DNA of 64,000 bases from Gammaproteobacteria bacterium HGW-Gammaproteobacteria-13. GTDB lineage: Bacteria > Pseudomonadota > Gammaproteobacteria > Pseudomonadales > Pseudomonadaceae. Of this stretch, positions 46,072 through 54,611 are shown piece by piece. Below the pieces are notes generated by a model. It was not told where the DNA came from. It made no database searches and worked only from the letters and a program-made list of their open reading frames with translations. The stretch is taken from positions 62,001 to 126,000 of the forward strand of contig PGZH01000009.1 of assembly GCA_002840155.1 (NCBI GenBank), given 5' to 3'. A program made the position numbers and the translations under genes. How positions within the stretch are numbered: the first letter of the stretch is position 1; the number at the start of each line of letters is the position of its first letter.

Positions 46072-46845
46072 ATGAAAACATTCAAGTCGCAACTCGTTAC
46101 CGCTGCCTTCGCCCTGACCAGCACCCTTATGGTAAGTGTCAGCCACGCTGCCGAGGCAACGCCTTCGGTGGTCATCGTACACGGCGCCTTCGCCGACGGC
46201 TCTGACTGGGCCAAGGTAGTGCCGTATCTGCAGGCCGAAGGGGTTGCGGTCACGGTGGTGCAAAACCCGCTCACCTCGCTGGCCGACGACGTTGCCGCCA
46301 CGCAGCGCGTGCTGAACAACCAGTCAGGCAACGTGGTGCTGGTCGGCCACTCCTGGGGCGGCACGGTGATCAGTGAAGCCGGCGCCCACGAGAACGTCAG
46401 TGCTCTGGTGTACGTCGCTGCCTTCGCCCCTGATGCAGGCCAGTTCAGTGGCGAACAGGGCAAGGGCGCGCCTACCCCGCCTGGCATCAGCCAGATCAAG
46501 GCAGACGGCAACGGTTTCCTCTACCTGACGCCAGAAGGCATGGCCAAGGACTTCGCCCAGGATCTGCCGGCGGCACAAACAGCGGTGATGAGCGCAACTC
46601 AAGGCCCGATCAAGGCGTCCGCTTTCGATGATCGCACCACAGTCGCTGCCTGGAAGACCAAACCGTCCTGGTACCTGCTTGCCACTGACGACCGCATGAT
46701 TCACCCCGACGTTCAGCGCTCCAGTGCCAAGCGTATCGGCGCCACCCTGAGCGAAGTAAACGCCAGCCATGTGCCGCAGCAGTCGCAGCCGGCCGCAGTG
46801 GCCAAGGTGATTCTCGAAGCGGTACGCAGTGTCGATGCGCAGTGA
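46072..46845 (+). CDS. Exported alpha/beta hydrolase
   Basis: A 257-residue periplasmic or secreted hydrolase. The signal peptide (KSQLVTAAFALTSTLMVSVSHA) is cleaved after about residue 24. The oxyanion segment VIVHGAFADGSDW and the nucleophile elbow GHSWGG (Ser about 94) are clear, and NASHVPQQSQP gives the likely catalytic His. It resembles EstC-type esterases that act on small ester substrates. The HD/LuxR regulator is encoded divergently. Confidence 0.93.
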   Translation: MKTFKSQLVTAAFALTSTLMVSVSHAAEATPSVVIVHGAFADGSDWAKVVPYLQAEGVAVTVVQNPLTSLADDVAATQRVLNNQSGNVVLVGHSWGGTVISEAGAHENVSALVYVAAFAPDAGQFSGEQGKGAPTPPGISQIKADGNGFLYLTPEGMAKDFAQDLPAAQTAVMSATQGPIKASAFDDRTTVAAWKTKPSWYLLATDDRMIHPDVQRSSAKRIGATLSEVNASHVPQQSQPAAVAKVILEAVRSVDAQ

Positions 46846-47017
46846 TCGGGAATGCAGTTCCATGCTCACGGCCTATGACCTGAAAAATTAAGCGCTTAAC
46901 CTCTCTAGGATGTGCTCGCAGCCACTGCATGGATTTTCAGCAGTAGGCTGCGCGCAAACACTACGCTAGGGTCTGTTAGGCCATTCTTTAGGTCAGTCTC
47001 GACGTTGGGCGGTGAGT

Positions 47018-47932
47018 GTGGACAGGTTTCAGGAGATGAAGGTGTTGCTGGCCGTTGCCGAGGCGGAAAGCTTTGCCGGCGGTGCCAAGCTGGTGGGTAT
47101 GTCGCCGCCCAGCGTGACTCGGGTAATTGCCGGGCTGGAGAAGCGCTTGGGTACGCTGCTATTGGCGCGCAGCACCCGTAGCCTGCGCCTGACCGAAGCG
47201 GGGCGGCGCTATGTGGAGGACTGCAAACGCATCTTGCTGGAGCTGGAAGAGGCCGAAGAGTTGGCCACCGGCAGCAGCATTCGGGCGCGGGGCAACCTGA
47301 CCGTGACGGCGCCGGTGATGTTCGGCGAGCTGTACCTGATTCCGCTGATTACCGAGTACCTGTCGGCGCATCCGCAGGTGACGATCAATGCGCTGTTGGT
47401 GGATCGTCTGGTGAATATGGTGGAGGAGGGCGTGGACGTCGCCATCCGCATCGGTCAGTTACCGGAAACCGGCCTACAAGTCATCAAGGTCGGGCAAATC
47501 CGCCCAGTTATCTGCGCCGCGCCGGCCTTTCTCGAACGCTTTGGTCGGCCGCAGGACCCCAAGGAGGTCATGGCCGCGCCCATTGTGATGTCCTCTGCCA
47601 GCAGTCTGCTCACCGATTGGCAGTTCAACCTGGGCAGCAGCTCTCTGACCCTGCATCCCAAACCGCGCCTGCTGGTGAGTTCCAATCAGGCGGCGATCAA
47701 TGCCGCATGCCTGGGTTGGGGGCTGACGCGGGTGCTGTCGTATCAGGTGGCCGAGCGGGTGGCCAAGGGTGAGCTGGAGATCATCCTCGATAGCTTTGAA
47801 GCCGCCGCGCTGCCGGTGCATGTGCTCTATCAAGGCGGCGGACGGGTGCCGGCCAAGGTGCGTACCTTTGTCGACTTTTGTGCCAGTCGTTTCCTGCAGG
47901 ACCCGGCGCTGCAACAGGTCGGGAGCGCCTAG
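47018..47932 (+). CDS. LysR family transcriptional regulator
   Basis: A 304-residue regulator from a GTG start at 47018 (VDRFQEMKVLLAVAEAESF, the usual LysR N-terminus), with GGCGGTGAG upstream; a GTG at 47012 is also possible. The helix-turn-helix includes MSPPSVTRVIAGLEKRLG. It is followed three bases later by another LysR gene in the same orientation. Confidence 0.92.
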   Translation: MDRFQEMKVLLAVAEAESFAGGAKLVGMSPPSVTRVIAGLEKRLGTLLLARSTRSLRLTEAGRRYVEDCKRILLELEEAEELATGSSIRARGNLTVTAPVMFGELYLIPLITEYLSAHPQVTINALLVDRLVNMVEEGVDVAIRIGQLPETGLQVIKVGQIRPVICAAPAFLERFGRPQDPKEVMAAPIVMSSASSLLTDWQFNLGSSSLTLHPKPRLLVSSNQAAINAACLGWGLTRVLSYQVAERVAKGELEIILDSFEAAALPVHVLYQGGGRVPAKVRTFVDFCASRFLQDPALQQVGSA

Positions 47933-47935
47933 CGC

Positions 47936-48838
47936 ATGAGCCGCTATCAGCAGATGCAGGTGTTCGCTGCGGTGGTGCAAGCCGGTAGCCTGGCAGCGGC
48001 GGCGCGGCAGCTGGCGCTTTCCCCTGCGACCATCATGCGCACCATTGCCGCACTGGAAGCACGGCTGAACAACCACCTGCTTATTCGCGGGCCGCGTGGC
48101 GTCGAGTTGAGCCCGACGGGCGAGCAGTTTGCCGTTAGCTGTCGGCAGATTCTCGAACAAGCCGCAGTTGCTGAACGCTCCGCCGCCGGCCTGCATGCAT
48201 GCCCTGCCGGCCGCTTGACCCTGTCGTTACCGATGCTGATGGATCAGCAGGTATTGATGCCTATCGCCCTCGACTATCTGGCGGCATTCCCCGAGGTGCA
48301 GCTGGTTACCCGGGCCAGCGAAGGCGTGCCCAAACTGCTTGAGGAAGGCATTGATATCGCCCTGGTGGTGGGCCATTTGCCGAATTCTTCCGGCTTCGCC
48401 ATGCCAGTGGGCAAGGTGCAACCAGTTGTCTGCGGCGCTCCCGGCTATTTGGCAAAGTGGGGGCGCCCACAGACGCCGGACGACCTCAAAGCACACCGCG
48501 CGGTATTGACCACAGCCAGCGGCCAGCACAACGAATGGCGCTTTCGTTGCGAGCGCGCCACGCGCCTGGTGAAGCCCGTGCCAGTGCTGACCTGCACCAC
48601 CCAGCGCGCGGCCATCCATGCCGCAACCCTGGGATTGGGGCTGATTCGCTGCATGAGCTATGAGGTGCACCATGAAGTGCGCAGCGGCTTGCTTGAGCCG
48701 GTATTGAGCGGCTTTGTTAGCCAGGACCTGCCTGCACAGTTGATCTACCGCGACGGCCGCCGGGCCGAGGCAAGGGTGCGCACTTTTATCGACTTCGCCA
48801 CGCCCAGGCTGCGCGCTCATCCGGCATTTCTTGGCTAA
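47936..48838 (+). CDS. LysR family transcriptional regulator
   Basis: A 300-residue regulator (MSRYQQMQVFAAVVQAGSL, with LALSPATIMRTIAALEARL). It starts three bases after the preceding LysR gene and resembles it closely along the length, for instance HVLYQGGGRVPAKVRTFVDF versus QLIYRDGRRAEARVRTFIDF. This suggests an old tandem duplication. A glutathione S-transferase gene follows. Confidence 0.92.
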   Translation: MSRYQQMQVFAAVVQAGSLAAAARQLALSPATIMRTIAALEARLNNHLLIRGPRGVELSPTGEQFAVSCRQILEQAAVAERSAAGLHACPAGRLTLSLPMLMDQQVLMPIALDYLAAFPEVQLVTRASEGVPKLLEEGIDIALVVGHLPNSSGFAMPVGKVQPVVCGAPGYLAKWGRPQTPDDLKAHRAVLTTASGQHNEWRFRCERATRLVKPVPVLTCTTQRAAIHAATLGLGLIRCMSYEVHHEVRSGLLEPVLSGFVSQDLPAQLIYRDGRRAEARVRTFIDFATPRLRAHPAFLG

Positions 48839-48989
48839 CAGCCGCATTCTTTTACAAAACGAAATTATGCATTGCTCTGCATGGTGATTCTGCTTAGCCG
48901 CGAGTGAGCGCAGCATGAACCTACCAGCGCAAAAGCCGCCAACCCGGTTTGACGCCGCTGACTACCCTAACCCCATACGGAGCCGCACC

Positions 48990-49619
48990 ATGTCTCAGCC
49001 AGCCATCAAACTCTATCGCCACCCGCTTTCTGGCCACGCCCATCGCGTCGAGCTGCTGCTGTCACTGTTAAAGCTGCCCACCGAATTGGTGTTTGTCGAC
49101 CTGGCCAACGGGGCGCACAAGAAGCCTGAATTCCTCGCCATCAACGCCTTCGGCCAAGTGCCGGTTATCGACGACAACGGCACCATCCTCAGTGACTCGA
49201 ATGCCATTCTGGTTTATCTGGCCAAGAAATATGGCAACGGTGCCTGGTTGGCTGAAGAGCCCCTTGCTGCTGCGCGCATTCAGCGTTGGCTCTCGGTGGC
49301 GGCAGGGCAACTGGCTTACGGCCCAGCATCCGCTCGACTGATCACGGTGTTCGGCGCGCCATTGAATGCCGAGGATGTGATTGCGCGCTCCCATGCCTTG
49401 CTCAAAGTGATGGACAGCGAACTGGCCGCCGCGCCTTTCCTGGCAGGTAACACAGCGACCATCGCCGATGTCGCCAACTACACCTACATCTCCCATGCGC
49501 CGGAAGGCAATGTCTCGCTTGAGGCCTACCCGAACGTGCGCGCTTGGCTGCAGCGGGTCGAAGCCTTGCCCGGTTTTGTGCCGATGCAGCGTACTGCAGC
49601 AGGTCTGCAGGCCGCTTGA
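48990..49619 (+). CDS. Glutathione S-transferase
   Basis: A 209-residue GST with an N-terminal thioredoxin-like domain ([25 protein letters not shown], then [10 protein letters not shown] and [15 protein letters not shown]) and an all-helical C-terminal domain. A Ser in the N-terminal loop (PLSGHAHR) is a candidate for glutathione activation. It conjugates electrophiles to glutathione in the cytoplasm. The start at 48990 is chosen because an upstream extension to 48915 has no similarity to GSTs. Confidence 0.93.
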   Translation: MSQPAIKLYRHPLSGHAHRVELLLSLLKLPTELVFVDLANGAHKKPEFLAINAFGQVPVIDDNGTILSDSNAILVYLAKKYGNGAWLAEEPLAAARIQRWLSVAAGQLAYGPASARLITVFGAPLNAEDVIARSHALLKVMDSELAAAPFLAGNTATIADVANYTYISHAPEGNVSLEAYPNVRAWLQRVEALPGFVPMQRTAAGLQAA

Positions 49620-49629
49620 GTCCGCCACA

Positions 49630-49657
49630 GGCTGCCGGGCCTCCCGGCAGCCCTTTT
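49630..49657 (+). terminator. Strong hairpin between the GST and reductase-fusion genes
   Basis: GGCTGCCGGG (49630-49639) and CCCGGCAGCC (49643-49652) pair perfectly around CCT and are followed by CTTTTG. It lies 15 bases before the next start codon, so it could end or attenuate transcription into the fusion gene. Confidence 0.8.
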
Positions 49658-49671
49658 GAGGAGCGCACAGC

Positions 49672-51729
49672 ATGGATCATCTGCCCAAACACCGCCGCTC
49701 GCCCTGGCATGCCGGGGAAAAAACGCTTCAGGAAACCTACGGCGTCTCCGAACGGCTGGAGGTGATCGGGCAGAAGGTTATTCGCGATTACATGCCCGAC
49801 CAGCACCGCGAGTTCTACCAGCAACTGCCGTTTATGCTGGTCGGCGCGGTCGATGCACAGCAGCGGCCCTGGGCGACCCTGCTTGAGGGGCCGGAAGGCT
49901 TCGTCACCTCGCCTGACCCGCAGCAGTTGCTAGTGGCCGTACAACCCGACGCGCAGGACCCGGCCGCCAGCGGCCTGCAACCCGGTCACGCCATCGGCCT
50001 GCTCGGTATCGAACTGCATACGCGGCGGCGCAACCGTATCAACGGAGTGATCCAGCAGGTCTCTGCCGATGGCCTGGCCGTGGCGGTCGAGCATTCCTAC
50101 GGCAACTGCCCCAAGTACATCCAGGCCCGCGGCTATAGCCGCACTACGAAGCCGCTGAAGCAGCGCGTCGCGCGCGAGGATTTCACCGCGCTAAATGCCC
50201 GCACCACCGAGATGATCCGCGCGGCTGACACCTTTTTTATCGCCAGCTACTTCGACCATGACGCGCACAGCCGCTCGGTGGACGTGTCGCATCGCGGCGG
50301 CCGCGCCGGCTTTGTCAAAGTCGAAGGCAACCGGCTGACCATCCCCGATTACGCCGGCAACCTGTTCTTCAACACCCTGGGCAACCTGCAGGCCAATCCT
50401 GTCGCCGGCTTGCTGTTTGTCGATTTCGCCACGGGCGACCTGCTGCAACTCACCGGCCGCACCGAGCTGATTCTCGACAGCCCAATGATTCACGCCTTTG
50501 AAAGTGCCGAGCGCCTGTGGACCTTCGAGGTTGAACAGGTGGTATTGCGCCCAGCTGCCGTATCGCTGTGCTGGGAATTTCACGACTACGCGCCGACCAG
50601 CCTGGCCACCGGTAATTGGGCAGAGGCGGACGAGAAACTGCGGCAAAACAAGCAACGTCGACAGTGGCAGCAATGGCGCGTGACCCAGGTGCAGCAGGAG
50701 AGCCAGGACATCCGCTCGTTTTATCTCCAGCCACTGGATAACGCGGCGGTGGCGTTCACGCCGGGTCAGCATATGCCGCTGCGCCTGCAAACACCTGGTG
50801 CTGAGGCACCGCTGATCCGCACCTATAGCGTTTCCAGCGCGCCGTCTGACGGGCATATCCGCATCAGCGTCAAAGCACAGGGGCAGGCCTCGCATCACCT
50901 GCACAAGCAGGTGCAGGTGGGCGATGTGCTGGAGGTTCGCCCGCCCATGGGCAGCTTCACTTTGATCGAGGAAAGCGAGCGCCCGGTGGTGTTGATCGCT
51001 GCCGGGGTCGGCATCACGCCCTTGCTCTCGATGTTCCGCGAGCTGGCCGCGCAGAATGTGCAGCAGCGGCAACGCCATGTGTATCTATTCCAGAGCGCCA
51101 GAACCCTGGAGGACTTGCCGTTCCAGGCCGAACTCAAGGCGCTGCAGCAACGTGATGCCGAGCACCTGCATATCCACCGCGCACTGAGCCGCCCAGGCAC
51201 TGGGGCAGTTGTCGGGCGTGACTTTGAAATCACCGGCCGCCTCGACTTCGCCCAGGTAAAGGCGCGGCTGCCGCTGGATGACTACGACTTCTACCTGTGC
51301 GGCCCCGGCGGTTTTCTGCAGGCCATGTACGACGGACTGCGTGGGCTGAACATTGTTGATGAGCGCATCCATGCTGAGGCATTCGGCCCTTCGACACTGC
51401 AACGCCTGGCGGTCGAACCGCTTGCCGCACCCGTTCAGTTGCCCGCCGCCAGCGGCCCTGTACCGGTCTATTTCGCCTCGTCGGCAAAAGAGGCGCGCTG
51501 GGCGCCGGGAAGTGGCAGCCTGCTGGAACTGGCGGAAAGCCGTGGTCTGAACCCCGACTTCAGCTGCCGTGGTGGCTCGTGCGGCACCTGCAAAACGCGC
51601 CTGGTCAGCGGCAACGTGCATTACCCCAACCCACCGGCGCAATTGCCAGAAAGCGGCAGCGTGCTGATCTGCTGCGCCGTACCGGCGGAACTGGACGGTG
51701 CTATCCAACCCCTGGTGCTTGATCTCTAG
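49672..51729 (+). CDS. PNPOx-like / ferredoxin reductase / 2Fe-2S ferredoxin fusion
   Basis: A 685-residue three-part redox protein. Residues about 1-320 are a pyridoxamine-phosphate-oxidase-like flavin domain (FMLVGAVDAQQRPWATLLEG; GNLFFNTLGNLQANPVAGLL). Residues about 340-590 form a ferredoxin-NADP reductase unit with the FAD motif RTYSVSSAP (about 383) and NAD site GVGITPLLSM. A C-terminal plant-type 2Fe-2S ferredoxin has Cys at about 632, 637, 640 and 667 or 668 (CRGGSCGTC). Together these make a self-contained NAD(P)H-to-acceptor electron chain. The acceptor is unknown. Confidence 0.92.
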   Translation: MDHLPKHRRSPWHAGEKTLQETYGVSERLEVIGQKVIRDYMPDQHREFYQQLPFMLVGAVDAQQRPWATLLEGPEGFVTSPDPQQLLVAVQPDAQDPAASGLQPGHAIGLLGIELHTRRRNRINGVIQQVSADGLAVAVEHSYGNCPKYIQARGYSRTTKPLKQRVAREDFTALNARTTEMIRAADTFFIASYFDHDAHSRSVDVSHRGGRAGFVKVEGNRLTIPDYAGNLFFNTLGNLQANPVAGLLFVDFATGDLLQLTGRTELILDSPMIHAFESAERLWTFEVEQVVLRPAAVSLCWEFHDYAPTSLATGNWAEADEKLRQNKQRRQWQQWRVTQVQQESQDIRSFYLQPLDNAAVAFTPGQHMPLRLQTPGAEAPLIRTYSVSSAPSDGHIRISVKAQGQASHHLHKQVQVGDVLEVRPPMGSFTLIEESERPVVLIAAGVGITPLLSMFRELAAQNVQQRQRHVYLFQSARTLEDLPFQAELKALQQRDAEHLHIHRALSRPGTGAVVGRDFEITGRLDFAQVKARLPLDDYDFYLCGPGGFLQAMYDGLRGLNIVDERIHAEAFGPSTLQRLAVEPLAAPVQLPAASGPVPVYFASSAKEARWAPGSGSLLELAESRGLNPDFSCRGGSCGTCKTRLVSGNVHYPNPPAQLPESGSVLICCAVPAELDGAIQPLVLDL

Positions 51730-51743
51730 CGAGGAGCTGCGAC

Positions 51744-51974
51744 ATGAACAGCGAAATACTTGGCGGCTACGACTCGCCCGCAGCGTTGCGTGAAACACCA
51801 GGCGAGTGGGAGGTGAACTATCTGTTGCCACAAATGCTGCCGGGTGCGGAGTACCCGACGTACGCCACGACGGCGTGGCTATCGCACGGATTGAGGCAGC
51901 TGTTCGCCGCGTTGCGGGCGCCAAGAATGGCTCCCCGTTGGCTCAGTCGACGCGCTGTGAGTGCGCAGCCATAA
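51744..51974 (+). CDS. Small ORF of unknown function, possibly a gene remnant
   Basis: A 76-codon frame with GAGGAGCTGCGAC at ribosome-binding distance, 14 bp after the reductase-fusion stop. It starts MNSEILGGYDSPAALRETPG and continues with an Arg-rich tail after residue 50 that looks out of frame. A second frame over the same bases starts at 51806. No family was recognised. Either a short real protein or the decayed start of a longer gene is possible; I lean towards a remnant. Confidence 0.35.
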   Translation: MNSEILGGYDSPAALRETPGEWEVNYLLPQMLPGAEYPTYATTAWLSHGLRQLFAALRAPRMAPRWLSRRAVSAQP

Positions 51975-52019
51975 CCCGTTATCGCCCCTCTCCATTTACA
52001 AAAAACAGGAGCAACCACC

Positions 52020-52496
52020 ATGTCTAACGCTGAAATTCGTCAACCGATTCCGCCCTTTACCCGCGAGTCCGCCATCTTAAAAGTCCGTCTTGCCGAAGAT
52101 GGCTGGAACAGCCGCGATGCGGCAAAAGTGGCCCTGGCCTATACCCCGGATACCCAATGGCGCAACCGCGCGGAATTCGTGACCAGCCGTGCCGAGGCGC
52201 AGGCGTTTCTAGAGCGCAAATGGCGCAAAGAACTGGAGTACCGCTTGATCAAGGAGCTGTGGGCCTTTACCGATAACCGCATCGCCGTGCGCTATGCCTA
52301 CGAATGGCACGACGACTCAGGCAACTGGTTTCGCTCCTACGGTAACGAGAACTGGCAGTTCGCCGAAAACGGCCTGATGGCCCATCGCTTTGCCTGCATC
52401 AACGACCTGCCCATTGAGGAGTCCGAGCGCAAATTCCGCTGGCCATTGGGGCGTCGTCCTGATGACCATCCGGGGCTTTCGCAATTGGGGCTATAA
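52020..52496 (+). CDS. NTF2-like protein, DUF1348 family
   Basis: A 158-residue NTF2-fold protein. [31 protein letters not shown] is characteristic of the family, as are [18 protein letters not shown] and [19 protein letters not shown] at the C-terminus. Function is not known for the family. An AGGAGCAACCACC site precedes the ATG. It probably belongs with the reductase-fusion operon. Confidence 0.9.
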   Translation: MSNAEIRQPIPPFTRESAILKVRLAEDGWNSRDAAKVALAYTPDTQWRNRAEFVTSRAEAQAFLERKWRKELEYRLIKELWAFTDNRIAVRYAYEWHDDSGNWFRSYGNENWQFAENGLMAHRFACINDLPIEESERKFRWPLGRRPDDHPGLSQLGL

Positions 52497-52651
52497 GTCC
52501 AACCGACTCAGAAGGGCTGAGCGCTGCATGGAAGGGGCCGTCATCGAGCGCCTACCTGAATAGCCGTCGCAACGTGATGCCCCTTGCAGATGCTGGTGCG
52601 CATCCGTTTGCTTGCCATCGCGTCTTCCTGCGCTTGCTGGTTTTCCAGCAG

Positions 52652-52669
52652 AGGCGCCCGTAGGCGCCT
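52652..52669. terminator. Short hairpin between converging DUF1348 and SDR genes
   Basis: AGGCGCC (52652-52658) and GGCGCCT (52663-52669) flank CGTA, between two convergent genes. The following T-run is weak in either direction. Confidence 0.45.
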
Positions 52670-52677
52670 TGCTTGGT

Positions 52678-53421
52678 TTAGAAATCCTGCACGGTTGGGC
52701 GCAGCACGATTTCGTTGATGTCGACATCGGCAGGCTGCTCGATGGCGAAGGCGATAGCGCGTGCCACTGATTCGGCGGGAATGGCCTGCTGGTAGAAGTC
52801 GACCACGAAATCGCGGCTGGCCTGGTGGGAACTGCCGAACTTGAGTTCAGAGTCGACGGCGCCCGGCTCGATGGTGGTGGTCCGAATACGACCACCCACC
52901 TCATGGCGCAGTCCCTCGGAAATGGCCCGTACCGCGAATTTGGTACCGCTATAAACCGTACCACCCGGGCTGAAGACCTTCAGGCCCGCGACCGAGGCAA
53001 TATTGATGAAATGCCCGCTGTTCTGCTGCTGGAACACTGGCAGTGCGGCTGCTACCCCGTACAGCAAGCCTTTGATATTGATGTCGATCATGCGGTCCCA
53101 CTCGTCCACCCGCCCTTCGCTCAGCGGGGCGATGGCCATCAGACCTGCGTTGTTGACCAGCACGTCGAGGCGGCCGAAGGTGTCTATTGCGCCCTGGATC
53201 AGCGCCTTGACGTCATCCTGGGAGGTGACATCGGTCTGGTAGGCCACCGCTTGGCCACCAGCGGCTACCAGCTCTGCAACCAGCGCATCCAGTTTGTCCT
53301 TGCGGCGTGCAGCCAGGACTACACGCGCACCTTTTTCTGCCAGATGGCGGGCCGTGGCCTCGCCCAAACCGCTGCTGGCGCCAGTGATGATGACTACTTT
53401 TCCGGAAATATTGTTGCTCAT
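52678..53421 (-). CDS. Short-chain dehydrogenase/reductase
   Basis: A 247-residue SDR from the MSNN start (53421). Cofactor motif TGASSGLGEATARHL, then VVLAARRKDKL suggesting NADP use, NNAGLM, and active-site YSGTKFAVRAISEGL. The frame extends to 53505, but that part is poor in similarity. It is divergent from a LysR gene with an inverted repeat in between. The substrate is unknown; related proteins act on small carbonyls. Confidence 0.93.
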   Translation of the reverse strand: MSNNISGKVVIITGASSGLGEATARHLAEKGARVVLAARRKDKLDALVAELVAAGGQAVAYQTDVTSQDDVKALIQGAIDTFGRLDVLVNNAGLMAIAPLSEGRVDEWDRMIDINIKGLLYGVAAALPVFQQQNSGHFINIASVAGLKVFSPGGTVYSGTKFAVRAISEGLRHEVGGRIRTTTIEPGAVDSELKFGSSHQASRDFVVDFYQQAIPAESVARAIAFAIEQPADVDINEIVLRPTVQDF

Positions 53422-53530
53422 GCTCTGAACCTCATCGTGACAGGTTGAACGACGCCGGGAGATGTCCCTGGCTTGCGAGCACAGTAGAGCCACTGCAAAT
53501 CTCAATAAATGGAAATGTTTGGATTAAGCT

Positions 53531-53547
53531 ATTCCTTATTTTGGAAT
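53531..53547. promoter_or_regulatory. Candidate LysR site in the divergent SDR/LysR promoter
   Basis: ATTCC (53531-53535) and GGAAT (53543-53547) form a short inverted repeat with an AT-rich centre, 16 bp before the LysR start. It fits the size of a LysR recognition half-site pair. Confidence 0.45.
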
Positions 53548-53562
53548 AAAGGCGGGTAACAC

Positions 53563-54468
53563 ATGCTCAATCGCATGGAGATGGTCAGGATCTTCTGCGC
53601 CGCTGCCGAGTCCGGCAGCTTCCGTGCAGCCGCAAGCCGCCTGGGTATTTCACCGCAGAGCGTGACGCGCGCCGTTCAGGCGCTGGAAGCCGAGCTGGGT
53701 GAGCCGCTCTTCCACCGCAATACCCGTCAGGTGCATATCACCGCCTTTGGCCAAGGCTATGCACAGGAGGCCCGCTCGGCCCTCGAGCACTTCGATGCAC
53801 TGTTTCGCTCGCATCGCAGTGAACCTGAGCTTTCAGGCCGTATCGGGATTACCGCGCCGCAAACTATTGGCCGGCACTACCTGATTCCGTTTCTGCAGCC
53901 GCTGATGGCGGCTCATCCACACTTGCAGTTCCACTTGCGGCTGGAAGACCAGATGACGGACTCGGTGGAGGCTCAGATCGACATTGGCATTCGGGTCGGC
54001 TTAATACGCGACCGTCGCTACGTTGCGAAGGCACTGGCACCCGTGCCCATGCATGTGGTTGCCAGCCCGGGGCTGGTCGAGCGGGTCGGCTCACCGCGCT
54101 CGATTCAGGCGCTTGACGCTTGCCCACTGTCCGCGTTGATCGACCAGCGCAATGGCAGGCCCTGGCCTTGGCTGTTCGCCGATGGCCAAAGTTTCACTCC
54201 CCGGCAACCCGTGTTGATTTGCGACGATGCTGATACCGAGTTGGAGGCGATTGTGTCCGGCACCTGTTTTGGTCAGATTCCTGCCTACCTTGCCAGCCCA
54301 TTAATCCGCAGCGGCAAGCTCATAAACGTGTTGGATGAGCTTGCTCCACCGCCCTGGGACCTGTTCATTTATCGCCCGCAACAGGGCCCAGTTTCACGCC
54401 GAGTACGCCTGGTGTTCGATCAATTGACTGAGGCATTTCGCGACCCCCAACGTTTTCCTCGCAGCTGA
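53563..54468 (+). CDS. LysR family transcriptional regulator
   Basis: A 301-residue regulator. It begins MLNRMEMVRIFCAAAESGSF and its helix-turn-helix is in LGISPQSVTRAVQALEAELGEPL. The C-terminal domain has QIDIGIRVGLIRD, common in LysR proteins related to aromatic or carbonyl metabolism. Divergent from the SDR gene, its likely target. Confidence 0.93.
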   Translation: MLNRMEMVRIFCAAAESGSFRAAASRLGISPQSVTRAVQALEAELGEPLFHRNTRQVHITAFGQGYAQEARSALEHFDALFRSHRSEPELSGRIGITAPQTIGRHYLIPFLQPLMAAHPHLQFHLRLEDQMTDSVEAQIDIGIRVGLIRDRRYVAKALAPVPMHVVASPGLVERVGSPRSIQALDACPLSALIDQRNGRPWPWLFADGQSFTPRQPVLICDDADTELEAIVSGTCFGQIPAYLASPLIRSGKLINVLDELAPPPWDLFIYRPQQGPVSRRVRLVFDQLTEAFRDPQRFPRS

Positions 54469-54574
54469 GTTACCGCCGGGGTTGGGCTGCTCATGCGTGT
54501 CTTCGGCTGTGTGAATAACTCTGCAAGTTGTACCAGCCGACCACTGTAGAGGGGCACGCCGGCGTATTCCTCTC

Positions 54575-54600
54575 AAAGCCGCTCATGTGAGCGGCTTTAT
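54575..54600. terminator. Bidirectional terminator between LysR and amidase genes
   Basis: AAAGCCGCTCA and TGAGCGGCTTT pair perfectly over 11 bases around TG and are bordered by A and T residues on each side, between convergent genes. Confidence 0.85.
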
Positions 54601-54611
54601 TGTGTGCGGCG

